64,000 nt of DNA from Sandaracinaceae bacterium. Its GTDB lineage: Bacteria > Myxococcota_A > Polyangia > Polyangiales > Houyiibacteriaceae. This document shows, piece by piece, positions 28,287-36,535 of the stretch. The DNA lies in assembly GCA_020633075.1 (NCBI GenBank), contig JACKEI010000001.1, positions 310,001 to 374,000 on the forward strand. Direction: 5' to 3'. Position 1 is the first letter of the stretch. Every line of letters begins with the position of its first letter. The notes below the pieces were generated by a model that did not search any database, was not told where the DNA came from, and saw only the letters and a program-made list of their open reading frames with translations. The position numbers and the translations under genes were made by a program.

Positions 28287-29096
28287 ATGGACATGGTCTT
28301 CACTCCGCTGCCCTTCGGCTCGCTGCGCGACGAGGCGAGCCTCTTCGTCCGGACGGCGCGCCTGATGAAGCGTGCGGGCATGCCCATGTTCCACCCCAGC
28401 CGCATCGTGGGCGGGCTCAAGGGCATCCTCGAGGACCCCAACGACACACGCCACGTGTTCACCCTCTTCGAGTCCATGATCGGGCCCATCGAGGTGCGGC
28501 ACGTGGGCTACTTCCTGGAGTCTCCGGAGGGCCGCGCCCTCTTCGCAAAGCAGCCGCCCGTGGTGCAGGCGCTGACAGACCGCGAGCGGCTGCGGAAGAT
28601 GCCCGAGGGCAGCCTCGGCCGCGCGTACCTCGCCTTCGTCGAGTCCGAGGGCATCAGCGCAGATGGCCTGGTGGAGGCCTCGCGCGAGGGGCGCATCACC
28701 GAGCACGTGACGTCTCCCGAGCTCGCGTTCCTGCGCGAGTACATGCGCGACACGCACGACCTGTGGCACACGCTGACGGGCTACCGCGGCGACATCGTCG
28801 GGGAGCTCTCGCTGCTGGCGTTTGGCTTTGCGCAGATGGGCAACCTCGGCGTGGGGTTCCTGGTGGTCACGGGGCTGCTGATGAGCGGCCTCGCGGGTAG
28901 ACCGGGTGCCAAGGGCCTGGTGGACCCGCGCGTGTACCAGAACCGCGACGTGGTGATCGGCGGCTTCCTGCGCGGGCTGCGTGCCCGCTGGGTGCCCACC
29001 ACGGACTGGCTGGCCCTGCTGGAGCGCCCCCTCGCCGAGGTGCGGCGCGAGCTCGCCGTGGGCGAAGCGCCCGCGTACGAGCCCGTTCGGGCGTAA
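28287..29096 (+). CDS. Coq4-family protein
   Basis: 269 residues. The HDLWH motif (His157, Asp158, His161) in RDTHDLWHTLTGYRGD is the metal-site signature of the Coq4 family, which supports ubiquinone biosynthesis in eukaryotes and some bacteria. The rest is helical, with a hydrophobic stretch near 170-200. The start follows a TAGTGT box by seven bases; the frame is open further upstream but overlaps the thiolase gene. Its role in this organism is unknown. Proximity and a shared AACnnGTT site suggest lipid or quinone metabolism. Confidence 0.8.
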   Translation: MDMVFTPLPFGSLRDEASLFVRTARLMKRAGMPMFHPSRIVGGLKGILEDPNDTRHVFTLFESMIGPIEVRHVGYFLESPEGRALFAKQPPVVQALTDRERLRKMPEGSLGRAYLAFVESEGISADGLVEASREGRITEHVTSPELAFLREYMRDTHDLWHTLTGYRGDIVGELSLLAFGFAQMGNLGVGFLVVTGLLMSGLAGRPGAKGLVDPRVYQNRDVVIGGFLRGLRARWVPTTDWLALLERPLAEVRRELAVGEAPAYEPVRA

Positions 29097-29113
29097 CACG
29101 CCTCACGGGCTGA

Positions 29114-29119
29114 TATCGT
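29114..29119 (+). promoter_or_regulatory. -10 box TATCGT, near-leaderless promoter
   Basis: TATCGT ends seven bases before the ATG at 29127. Confidence 0.45.
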
Positions 29120-29126
29120 CTCCAAC

Positions 29127-29798
29127 ATGGAGCTCTCTGCGCCCGACCTGGCCAACTCGGTCACCAGCTTTGCGACCCTGGGCGCAGGCGTCATCACGCT
29201 GCTGCTCTGCTGGCTCGGGCGCCCCCAACCCCGCCGCTGGGTCGTCGCCTACGCGCTCATCGTCGTGACCGGGATCCCGACCCTGGGCTGGCACGCGACC
29301 CTGGCGCCCAGCTGGCGGTGGGCGGACACGGGCTCCAACTTGCTGCTGGCCTTCGGCATCCAGGTGGCAGTGTTGTTCGACTACTTCGACGCCCCGCTGC
29401 GCCGCCGCGTGTTGGTGGCCTCCGCGACGCTCAACGCGCTGGGCATCGCCTGGATGGGGGTCGAGACCGCGCTGGGGCGTGTGCCCTTCCCGCTGCGCTT
29501 CGGCGACCATGGCGGGTTCAACGTGGGCGAGCTCGTGCTGGTGGCCGACGCGCTGATCGTCACGGCGCTGCTCTTCAGCGCCCGCCCGCGCATCCCCGAG
29601 CGTGCGCGCGGGCTGCTCACCGCCATCCTCGTCACGTTCTTGCTCGGAGTCGCGCTCGCGTCTGCGGATGGGCGCAAGGTCGACCTGCGCGTCATCAGCC
29701 ACCACGCCCTCTGGCACATCGTGAGCGCCTTCGGCTTCGTGTTGTTCTGGGCCTTCAACGACCTGCGCTTGCACGAGGGCGCGTCGGAGCCGCGCTAG
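29127..29798 (+). CDS. Seven-helix membrane protein, CREST (ceramidase-like) hydrolase candidate
   Basis: 223 residues with about seven membrane segments. TLGWHATL (His56), WADTGSN (Asp67) and SHHALWHIVS (His193, His197) follow the His, Asp and HxxxH pattern of the CREST superfamily (alkaline ceramidases, PAQR receptors, Per1), which hold a zinc ion in the membrane. An amide or ester lipid hydrolase is plausible. The early Ser of that superfamily is not clearly identified. Its stop codon shares a CTAG with the stop of the convergent gene on the other strand. Confidence 0.6.
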   Translation: MELSAPDLANSVTSFATLGAGVITLLLCWLGRPQPRRWVVAYALIVVTGIPTLGWHATLAPSWRWADTGSNLLLAFGIQVAVLFDYFDAPLRRRVLVASATLNALGIAWMGVETALGRVPFPLRFGDHGGFNVGELVLVADALIVTALLFSARPRIPERARGLLTAILVTFLLGVALASADGRKVDLRVISHHALWHIVSAFGFVLFWAFNDLRLHEGASEPR

Positions 29799-31591
29799 CG
29801 ATAGGGGCCGACGTCGCTGCCCAGGAGACTCGCCACGGCGAGCGAGAACGCCTCCGCCACGCGCAACACCGCCTCCGGGCGCAAGAGCTCGGGGAACACC
29901 ACGCCCACGCGTCCACCCTCGACGAAGCTGCCGGCGCCCGTCGCCTCCGCGAGCGCATCACGCCACGCGTCGGCGTCCGCCTCGACCGGCAGCGGTGTAC
30001 TGAGCTCGCTCCCGACCAGGCGCTGGCCCTCCCAGCGATGCGTCAGGGCGAGGGGAACGCCTCTCAGCGCCCAGTCCACCAGCGCCAGATCCCCCGGACG
30101 GAGGCGTGCGCCGCGGGCGCTCGCGACGGCTTCCCAGGCGGCTGCCTCGGCGGCCAAGGCGGCCGGCGGCGGGATGTCGTGCCCGGCCCGTGCGACCTGT
30201 CCGGCCAGCCCGTGTAGCTGCGTGAGGAAGCGCACCAGCCCCTCCACCTGATAGACCCCACCGCGCCGCAGGACCACCGCGCGCTCGTCGTCCAGACCCG
30301 CCTCGTCGAAGCTCGAGAGGGAGTCGCGCAGCGCGGGATTCAGGAAGGGCGCGGCCTGCGCGGGCTCGCGCACGCGGACGGTGAAGCGACGCTGCAGGGT
30401 CTCATCGAGCGCCGCGTGCCGCTCGCCGAAGTCGGTCCAGCGCCGCTCGGCCACGCGGAGGTCCAGCCCCAGCGCGGGCCAGCTGAGCTCGGCCACCAGG
30501 CACGGTCCGCCCCCGCTCCGGTCGCCCAAGAGGCCGCGTCGCGGGCGCCGCCGGACCTCGCCGTCTTCCTCGGCGACGGTGATCAGTACGCCATCGCGCG
30601 TGAAGCTGGCGCTGCCGCGCTCCGCGTCGAAGTGCAGCCCCTCCACTCCGCCCGGCCGCTCCTGCATCCGCTCCAGTGCCGCCTGCCAGACGGTCGCCTG
30701 CCGTGCGTTGCCGACGAGGGGCACGGGGGCCGCGGTGCGCGCGCGCTCGGCCCGCGCGGCCACGACCGGCACGCGCAGGGTGATGTCCCGACCGAGGGCG
30801 ACCACCGCCTTGGCCTCCACGAAGTGCGTGACGCGGATGAACGGTGACTGGAAGCTGGGAGGGAGCTCGGGCGGTATGGCGATGTGGAAGGGCAGGGCGG
30901 CCCCCTCGCGGGGCGTGCCCTGGTGGACGACCCACGTGCGCCGGTCCGCTTCTCGCGCCCCGGCGGTGCTCCTGACCAGCGCCGTCTCGAGCGCGACGCA
31001 CGCCACCTCCACTCTCCGGAGCCGCTTGCCCCCCAAGCCCGTGATCGCGACCGCGCCTGCCAGCGCGCCACCCAGCACCAAGCGGTCGTCTTCCAGCGAC
31101 AGCTCGAGCACGGGGTCATCCCCGCGGTTCTCGCTCCTCTCCGTGGTGAAGAGCTTGGGCCGCGGCGGGCCCGGGTCGGTGGCCGGCGTGTGCATCGTCA
31201 CGACGAAGCGCCCGCGTCGGTCGGGCCACCAGGGGATGCGCACCCGCACCTCGAGCTCGTAGGCGATGGACGCTAGCGTGCTTCGGAACGTCGGTGGCGC
31301 GTCCTGCGGAAGCTCGAACGTGACCTCGCGCTCCAAGGTCCCCGGCTCCAGCACGCCGCCACGGAACTCGGCCGCCAAGCGCAGGATCTCGCGTCGGTGG
31401 TAGCGCGCGCTGGTGCTGTTGCCGTCGCTCGTGCTGCGCTCGTAGCGGTTCTCGTTGCCCACCAACCGCACCTCGATGCCGTCGTAGGGCGTGTGCGTGC
31501 GGCTCTGCAGCTGGATGCGCGCGCTGAGGCGGGCCCCGGCCGTGGGCTGCCTCGGGGTCAGGTACAGGCGCAGGTCGGGTCGGCTCCGCAC
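29795..31591 (-). CDS. Bacterial arrestin-fold protein with unknown C-terminal region
   Basis: 598 residues. The first 290 look like two arrestin-type beta-sandwich domains: an N-terminal strand set ending in RSTLASIAYELEVRVRIPWW, and a second ending in SPFIRVTHFVEAKAVVALG, the pattern of arrestin_N/arrestin_C and SpoOM-like proteins. The remaining 300 residues are mixed alpha/beta without a family I know. There is no signal peptide, so it is cytosolic. GTG start, six bases after a TAGGCT box. Function unknown; bacterial arrestin-fold proteins are linked to membrane trafficking or stress. Confidence 0.55.
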   Translation of the reverse strand: MRSRPDLRLYLTPRQPTAGARLSARIQLQSRTHTPYDGIEVRLVGNENRYERSTSDGNSTSARYHRREILRLAAEFRGGVLEPGTLEREVTFELPQDAPPTFRSTLASIAYELEVRVRIPWWPDRRGRFVVTMHTPATDPGPPRPKLFTTERSENRGDDPVLELSLEDDRLVLGGALAGAVAITGLGGKRLRRVEVACVALETALVRSTAGAREADRRTWVVHQGTPREGAALPFHIAIPPELPPSFQSPFIRVTHFVEAKAVVALGRDITLRVPVVAARAERARTAAPVPLVGNARQATVWQAALERMQERPGGVEGLHFDAERGSASFTRDGVLITVAEEDGEVRRRPRRGLLGDRSGGGPCLVAELSWPALGLDLRVAERRWTDFGERHAALDETLQRRFTVRVREPAQAAPFLNPALRDSLSSFDEAGLDDERAVVLRRGGVYQVEGLVRFLTQLHGLAGQVARAGHDIPPPAALAAEAAAWEAVASARGARLRPGDLALVDWALRGVPLALTHRWEGQRLVGSELSTPLPVEADADAWRDALAEATGAGSFVEGGRVGVVFPELLRPEAVLRVAEAFSLAVASLLGSDVGPYR

Positions 31592-31597
31592 CGGGTG

Positions 31598-31603
31598 AGC
31601 CTA
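31598..31603 (-). promoter_or_regulatory. -10 box TAGGCT, near-leaderless promoter
   Basis: TAGGCT on the minus strand ends six bases before the GTG at 31591, the same arrangement as at 5811-5816. Confidence 0.5.
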
Positions 31604-31649
31604 CACGAGGGCGCACAGCCGAGTGGGCGCGTTTGCGCCGGCTCGCGCC

Positions 31650-32384
31650 TCAACGCAGCACGTCGAGGTAGTCGCGCACGACCTCCGGCAGCCCTCGGAA
31701 GAGCGCCTCGCTCATCAGTGCGTGACCGATGGACACCTCGGCGAGACCGGGCACCGTCTTGAACAGGGGCAGGTTGTGGAGGTCCAGGTCATGCCCCGCG
31801 TTGACGCCCAGGCCCAGCGAGCGCGCGTGCTTGGCGGCGGCGACGTAGCCTGACAGCGACGCCTGGGCGGCCTCGGCCCCTTGCTCGAACGCGCGGGCGT
31901 AGGGCTCGGTGTAGAGTTCCACGCGGTCCGCGCCCACGCTGGCGGCGAAGTCGACGGCGGCCTTGGTCGCGTCCACGAAGACGCTGCTGCGCACGCCCAG
32001 CTCGCGCAGCTCCGTCAGGAGGTCGCGCAGGGCCTCGGTGGGCGTCTCGGGTGGCCAGCCCGCTTCGCTGGTGATCTCGCCGGGGCGCACGGGCACCAGG
32101 GTGAACTGCGCCGGCCGCAGGGCGCGCACCAGGTCCACCAGCTCCGGCCGGGGGTCACCCTCCACGTTGAGCTCCACCTGGAACGCGATGGGCGCGAGCT
32201 CCTCGGCGATGGCGCGCACGTCGTCCAGCCGGATGTGCCGCTCGTCCGCGCGCGGGTGCACCGTGATGCCGGGAGCCCCCGCGGCGACACACGCCCGCAC
32301 CGCGCGCAGCACGCTGGGTTCCGCTCCTCCCCGCGAGTTGCGCAGGGTGGCGACCTTGTTGACGTTCACGCTCAGTCGGGCCAT
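31650..32384 (-). CDS. pdxJ: Pyridoxine 5'-phosphate synthase PdxJ
   Basis: 244 residues, the normal length. PdxJ condenses 1-deoxyxylulose 5-phosphate with 3-amino-2-oxopropyl phosphate to pyridoxine 5'-phosphate in the DXP-dependent vitamin B6 pathway. Typical motifs: LSVNVNKVATLRNSRGG at the start, GITVHPRADERHI, FQVELNVEGDP, FTLVPVRPGEITSEAGW, VELYTEPYA and LGVNAGHDLDLHNL. It is a cytoplasmic octameric TIM barrel in other bacteria. The ATG lies eight bases after TATAAC. Confidence 0.97.
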   Translation of the reverse strand: MARLSVNVNKVATLRNSRGGAEPSVLRAVRACVAAGAPGITVHPRADERHIRLDDVRAIAEELAPIAFQVELNVEGDPRPELVDLVRALRPAQFTLVPVRPGEITSEAGWPPETPTEALRDLLTELRELGVRSSVFVDATKAAVDFAASVGADRVELYTEPYARAFEQGAEAAQASLSGYVAAAKHARSLGLGVNAGHDLDLHNLPLFKTVPGLAEVSIGHALMSEALFRGLPEVVRDYLDVLR

Positions 32385-32392
32385 CGCCCGGC

Positions 32393-32398
32393 GTTATA
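32393..32398 (-). promoter_or_regulatory. -10 box TATAAC before pdxJ
   Basis: TATAAC on the minus strand ends eight bases before the pdxJ ATG. Confidence 0.4.
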
Positions 32399-32426
32399 CG
32401 AGCGCCGCGCGGAGGGCGCCAACGCT

Positions 32427-32993
32427 CTACGCCGCGCGGCCGTACGTGAGCGTGTAGCGGATGGGGCGTGGCAGGTGGCTGCTCTCGATGCGCACCTCCA
32501 CCGTGAGGTTGCCGTCGGACCCGACGGAGACCGTGTGCGTGCGCGTCCCCTGCGGGTTGACCAGCGTCTGAATCAGCCGGCTGCCCTGGATGCGCTGCGT
32601 CACCTGGGCGGAGCGGCCTTCGGGGGTGGTCACCTCGCGCGCGGCGCCGCTGGCAGGCGTGCTCAGCGTGCGCCCGTTGATGCGCGAGACGATGTTGTCT
32701 CCCTCCACCGCGATGCTGAACTCCGGGTAGGCGCGGTTGGTGTCCCGCAGCTGCGACGCCACGATCTCGCGCATGACCGGGTTGAAGTCCGCGAGGGCCG
32801 CGTCGATGGCCTGGCTGATGGCGCGCACCTCGGCTGCGCCACCGACGAACTGCCAACGTCCCAGCACGGTGCGCTCCTGAGCGTGTGCCAGGAGCGGGAA
32901 GGCGGAAGCGAGCGCGACGAGCGCGACGAGCCCGATGAGCGGGAGGCCGCGAGGGGAGCGTGACGGACGACGAGACGGTGAAGAGCTGCGCAC
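32427..32993 (-). CDS. Secreted protein of unknown function
   Basis: 188 residues. A signal peptide (basic start, hydrophobic core about 16-34, cleavage after AHA-Q) precedes a small beta-rich domain: RTVLGRWQFVGG, an alpha-helical stretch, then alternating strands to the end. The fold looks lipocalin-like, but I do not recognise a family. GTG start with an AGGGGG site eight bases upstream. It is 42 bases before pdxJ on the same strand, but pdxJ has its own -10 box. Confidence 0.65.
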   Translation of the reverse strand: MRSSSPSRRPSRSPRGLPLIGLVALVALASAFPLLAHAQERTVLGRWQFVGGAAEVRAISQAIDAALADFNPVMREIVASQLRDTNRAYPEFSIAVEGDNIVSRINGRTLSTPASGAAREVTTPEGRSAQVTQRIQGSRLIQTLVNPQGTRTHTVSVGSDGNLTVEVRIESSHLPRPIRYTLTYGRAA

Positions 32994-33059
32994 ACCCCCT
33001 CATGCCACAGCGCGCGGCACGTTGGCCAGTCCCCCCTTTGCGTTCATGCTGCGGCCTCG

Positions 33060-33419
33060 ATGGACCCGCTGCTCACCCTCAAGCTCGTGCGCCTCGCGAA
33101 GCTCCTGGCCGCGTTCACCTTCGTCGCCGGCAGCGTCGGTGCGGTCGTCCCCGGGGAGATCGAGCGCCGACGCGCGCTGGCGTACCGCGTGGCGGGCCCG
33201 GGCTTCGGGCTCACCTGGTGCTTCGGCATCGTGCTGATGTTCCTCACCGGGACCTCGCTCTTCTCGACCTTCGTTCTGGCGGGCTTCGTCCTGTCGTTCG
33301 TGACTCTCCACGCGGTCCTCTATTCCGTTGGACGAGAGGAGCGCCAAGCGCGCTGGCCGCTCTGGACGGTCGTCGTCTCCGTGGGCCTGACCGTCGCGTT
33401 CATGGTGTTTCGCCCCTGA
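33060..33419 (+). CDS. Small integral membrane protein of unknown function
   Basis: 119 residues with four membrane segments (about 12-30, 48-65, 67-88, 97-116) and short loops. No known family. It is divergent from the secreted-protein gene at 32993, with 66 bases between them. Confidence 0.6.
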   Translation: MDPLLTLKLVRLAKLLAAFTFVAGSVGAVVPGEIERRRALAYRVAGPGFGLTWCFGIVLMFLTGTSLFSTFVLAGFVLSFVTLHAVLYSVGREERQARWPLWTVVVSVGLTVAFMVFRP

Positions 33420-33429
33420 GCTTTCCGGG

Positions 33430-33435
33430 TATCCT
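33430..33435 (+). promoter_or_regulatory. -10 box TATCCT, near-leaderless promoter
   Basis: TATCCT ends eight bases before the ATG at 33444. Confidence 0.45.
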
Positions 33436-33443
33436 CCCGCTCC

Positions 33444-34244
33444 ATGAACGTCAGCGCCAAGAGCATCATCCTCGAGATCCTCTCCGTTGCGCCGTTGATT
33501 CACGGCCCCAGCGTCCCGGTCCGCATCCTCGTCAAGGCCGCCGACGTCTTCGACGTCGCCGAAAACAGCGTGCGCGTCGCCATCGTGCGCTTGCGGGCCG
33601 AGGGGCTGGTGGAGTCCGAAGAGCGCGGGCAGTACCAGCTGGGCCAAGCGGCGCTGCCCATCGACGAGCAGGTCTCACGCTGGCGCTTGCTGGAGGGGCA
33701 GGTGCAGCCCTGGGACGGGAGCTGGCTGGCGTGCTTCACGGCGGACCTCTCGCGGACGGACCGCCCTGCGCTGCGTCGCCGCCAGCAGGCGCTCAAGATG
33801 GCCGGCTTCAAGCGCCTGCGCCCGGGGCTGCACGTGCGCCCCGCCAACCTCAAGGGGGACCTCGCGTTCATCGGGCCGCGCCTCCGGCAGCTGGGCATGG
33901 AGGACAGCGCGGTGGTCTTTCGCATCGCCACGCTGGAGCCCAGCGAGGACGCCCGCGCCCGCGGCCTCTGGGACAAGAAGGCCCTGCGCGCCGTGTACCG
34001 CGACATGAAGGACCAGCTCGAGGCCAGCAGCAAGCGCATCGACGAGATGCAGCCGGAGGACGCCGTGCGCGAGGCGTTCCTGCTGGCGCGTGAGGCCATC
34101 CGCTGGGTGGTCCTGGACCCGCTCCTGCCCGACGAGCTGGTGGCGGCGGACGACCGGCGCGCGCTGATCGCGACGCTCTCCGCCTACACCGACCGCGCGC
34201 TCGAGCTGTGGCGCGACTTCCTCAACTTGGATGAGGAGGGCTGA
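33444..34244 (+). CDS. PaaX-family transcriptional regulator
   Basis: 266 residues. The N-terminal winged helix contains NSVRVAIVRLRAEGLVESE (about 35-53), and the central part has WDGSWLACF, the PaaX family signature region. The C-terminal helical domain follows. Family members repress phenylacetyl-CoA and other aromatic or acyl-CoA pathways in response to a CoA thioester. No paa genes are visible nearby. The next gene, an alpha/beta hydrolase, starts 21 bases after it but has its own -10 box. Confidence 0.85.
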   Translation: MNVSAKSIILEILSVAPLIHGPSVPVRILVKAADVFDVAENSVRVAIVRLRAEGLVESEERGQYQLGQAALPIDEQVSRWRLLEGQVQPWDGSWLACFTADLSRTDRPALRRRQQALKMAGFKRLRPGLHVRPANLKGDLAFIGPRLRQLGMEDSAVVFRIATLEPSEDARARGLWDKKALRAVYRDMKDQLEASSKRIDEMQPEDAVREAFLLAREAIRWVVLDPLLPDELVAADDRRALIATLSAYTDRALELWRDFLNLDEEG

Positions 34245-34249
34245 GCCGG

Positions 34250-34255
34250 TATGCT
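34250..34255 (+). promoter_or_regulatory. -10 box TATGCT, near-leaderless promoter
   Basis: TATGCT ends ten bases before the ATG at 34266. An ATG inside the box (34251) would also be in frame, which makes 34266 the likelier start. Confidence 0.4.
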
Positions 34256-34265
34256 CAGCGGTTCC

Positions 34266-35213
34266 ATGCAAGAGCAGCAACTCCGCTACGAGGCGCCCGA
34301 CGCCCTCGCCATCCACGTCTACCGTTGGTCCAACCCGAGCGGCAAGCCGAAGGCGGTGCTGCAGATCGCGCACGGCATGGCCGAGCACGCGGGGCGCTAT
34401 CGGCGTCTGGCCGAGAAGTTCTGCGCCGCCGGATGGGTGGTCTACGCGCACGACCACCGCGGTCACGGGCGCAGCATCCCCGAGAACGGCCGCCCCGGGC
34501 ACATGGCCGACGACGCCTCGTGGACGCGGGCGGTGGGTGACCTCTACGCCATCAACCGCATGGCGCACGCGGACTTCCCCTCGCTCCCCATCGTGCTCTT
34601 GGGCCACTCCATGGGCTCGTTCATGGCGCAGCAGCTCGTGCTGGATCACCCCGAGGCCGTGTCCGCCCTGGTGCTCTCCGGCAGCAACGGCAAGCCGCCG
34701 CCCATCGCGACCTTGGGCCGGCTGGTGACGCGCTTGGAGCGCCTGCGCGTGGGCTACCGCGACGTCAGCCCCATCCTCAACAAGCTCAGCTTCGACGACT
34801 TCAACAAGGCCTTCGCGCCCAACCGCACGGACGCCGACTGGCTGTCGCGGGACCCGGACGAGGTCGACAAGTACGTGGACGACCCCCTGTGCGGCTTCCC
34901 CGTGAGCGTGCAGACCTGGCTGGACATGCTGGACGCGCTGCCCGCCCTGACGGAGCCCAGCCGCCTCGCGCGGCTACCCAAAGACCTGCCCATCTATCTC
35001 TTCGCAGGCAGCGAAGACCCCGTGGGAGACCGTGGCGCAGGCGTGCGCCGGCTGCATGGCTCGTACCGCGCCGCCGGCATGCGCAACACGCGCTGCACCA
35101 TTTATCCGGGCGCGAGGCACGAGACGCTCAACGAGACCAACCGCGAGCAGGTCATGAGCGACCTGCTGGAGTGGTGCGAGCAGGCGCTGCAGGTCACAGG
35201 CAAGGCCGCGTAG
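34266..35213 (+). CDS. Alpha/beta hydrolase, monoacylglycerol-lipase-like
   Basis: 315 residues of the Hydrolase_4/monoglyceride lipase type. Oxyanion region HGMAEHAGRY (36-45), then HDHRGHGRS. Nucleophile Ser115 in GHSMGS. Acid Asp251 in AGSEDPVGD. Base His285 in GARHETLNE. No signal peptide, so cytosolic. It should hydrolyse an ester such as a monoacylglycerol or related lipid. A strong hairpin follows the stop codon. Confidence 0.92.
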   Translation: MQEQQLRYEAPDALAIHVYRWSNPSGKPKAVLQIAHGMAEHAGRYRRLAEKFCAAGWVVYAHDHRGHGRSIPENGRPGHMADDASWTRAVGDLYAINRMAHADFPSLPIVLLGHSMGSFMAQQLVLDHPEAVSALVLSGSNGKPPPIATLGRLVTRLERLRVGYRDVSPILNKLSFDDFNKAFAPNRTDADWLSRDPDEVDKYVDDPLCGFPVSVQTWLDMLDALPALTEPSRLARLPKDLPIYLFAGSEDPVGDRGAGVRRLHGSYRAAGMRNTRCTIYPGARHETLNETNREQVMSDLLEWCEQALQVTGKAA

Positions 35214-35221
35214 TGTGACCT

Positions 35222-35261
35222 CGGGTTTACGGGGCGGCGGCGAGAGGCCCCCCGAAACCCG
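35222..35261 (+). terminator. Hairpin after the alpha/beta hydrolase gene
   Basis: CGGGTTT pairs with AAACCCG, and CGGGG with CCCCG, with a single bulged A: about 12 bp in all, eight bases after the stop. There is no T-run. Confidence 0.6.
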
Positions 35262-35358
35262 CTGCTGACAAGTTGGTACCGGCTTTGCACGGACGACCGG
35301 CAACTCAGCCGACCGCGCCGCTGTGGGTGGTGCGGGGTCTCTAGCCTGGAGCTCGCCA

Positions 35359-36183
35359 ATGCCGTCGTTCAACCCTCGTTCCGTCTCGCGCCTCGGCGCG
35401 ATCTCCCTCATCGTGGCCTGCGCGCCCCTCCTCGGCGGCGCCGAGGGCGACTGCGGCCCCGCGTTCGCTCGCGACCCGGCCCCCGACATGTCGGGCGCGT
35501 GGAACATCAGCTACGACGACGAATTCACCGTCAAGGTCACGCTCGGCGCAGGAGCGGCGCGTCGCGAGTACACGCGCACCGTGTCGGCCACGGGCGGGAC
35601 CTTCCAGGTGCCGCTCACGCCGGATGGCTCCGAGATGCTCACCTTCGACCTGGACTGCACCCGTCCCGAGGTCGTGTGCCCCAGCGAGGTCTGGCCGACC
35701 ATGCCCAGCATTCGGCAGAACCACCCGGACTACACGCATCGCATCTTCTTGCAGCTCCCCACTCAGCAATGCAGCGGCAACATGGTCGCCCCGGACGATG
35801 CGGAGTGCGGCGCGGGCACGCTCAACCCGGACTGTGAGATGGTCTGCGACGGCGACGTGGCCACGGTGGTGCGCGAGGCGTTTGGAACCATCCGCGATGA
35901 CGAGGCGGGCTTCGACATCTTGCTGGGCGGGGGCGTGGCCACCAACGGGGTCAACTGCGCCATGCTCAGCCTGTCCGTCGCCACCGGAGAGCTGGTGACC
36001 ACCGGCAGCGCGGCGGCGGAGAACTGGCGCGCCACGGGTATCGTGAACGGCCGGGTGACCACCGGCTATGCGGGTGGCTGTCTGTGGGCCGAGAACGTCG
36101 GCACACCGGCCGAGCCGGACGTGCGCGCGGTGGTCATCGGGGCCGCCGTCGAGTTTTCGACTGGCTACACGGGTACCCGCTGA
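35359..36183 (+). CDS. Secreted Cys-containing protein of unknown function
   Basis: 274 residues. A signal peptide (about 1-30) precedes a beta-rich domain beginning DMSGAWNISYDDEFTV, with paired Cys residues scattered through it (for example LDCTRPEVVC and CEMVCDGD), suggesting disulfides. I recognise no family. It is probably periplasmic or outer-surface. A TAGCCT box and a GGAG site lie within 17 bases of the ATG. Confidence 0.62.
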   Translation: MPSFNPRSVSRLGAISLIVACAPLLGGAEGDCGPAFARDPAPDMSGAWNISYDDEFTVKVTLGAGAARREYTRTVSATGGTFQVPLTPDGSEMLTFDLDCTRPEVVCPSEVWPTMPSIRQNHPDYTHRIFLQLPTQQCSGNMVAPDDAECGAGTLNPDCEMVCDGDVATVVREAFGTIRDDEAGFDILLGGGVATNGVNCAMLSLSVATGELVTTGSAAAENWRATGIVNGRVTTGYAGGCLWAENVGTPAEPDVRAVVIGAAVEFSTGYTGTR

Positions 36184-36197
36184 GTCATCCTCGACGC

Positions 36198-36503
36198 GTG
36201 CCCTACGCCCGCGCCACCGAGCCTGAGATCGAGAGCGCGCTCGCTGCCCTGTCTGGGTGGGAGCGCGTCGACGATCGGATCCGCAAGACCTTCCGCTTCG
36301 CCTCCTTCGCGGAGGCGTTCGGGTTCATGAGCAGCGTGGCCATCGTGGCCGAGAAGCTCGACCACCACCCCGAGTGGCGCAACGTGTGGGCCACGGTGGA
36401 GGTGGAGCTGACCACGCACGACTGTGGCGGCCTCAGCCGGGGTGACTTCTTGCTCGCCACGCGCATGGACGCCCTGGCCGGTCAGCGCGTCAGCCCTGCG
36501 TAA
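36198..36503 (+). CDS. Pterin-4a-carbinolamine dehydratase
   Basis: 101 residues from a GTG start. The family motif LDHHPEWRNVW (His56, His57, Pro58) and the third catalytic position TTHD (His74) are present, so it should be active. The enzyme dehydrates 4a-hydroxy-tetrahydropterin, formed by aromatic amino acid hydroxylases; members can also be DCoH-like accessory proteins. No phenylalanine hydroxylase gene is in the window. It is 14 bases after the secreted-protein gene, and convergent with the reductase operon. Confidence 0.93.
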   Translation: MPYARATEPEIESALAALSGWERVDDRIRKTFRFASFAEAFGFMSSVAIVAEKLDHHPEWRNVWATVEVELTTHDCGGLSRGDFLLATRMDALAGQRVSPA

Positions 36504-36535
36504 GTGGGTCGACCTGTTGCCGCTGAGGCGCCGGG

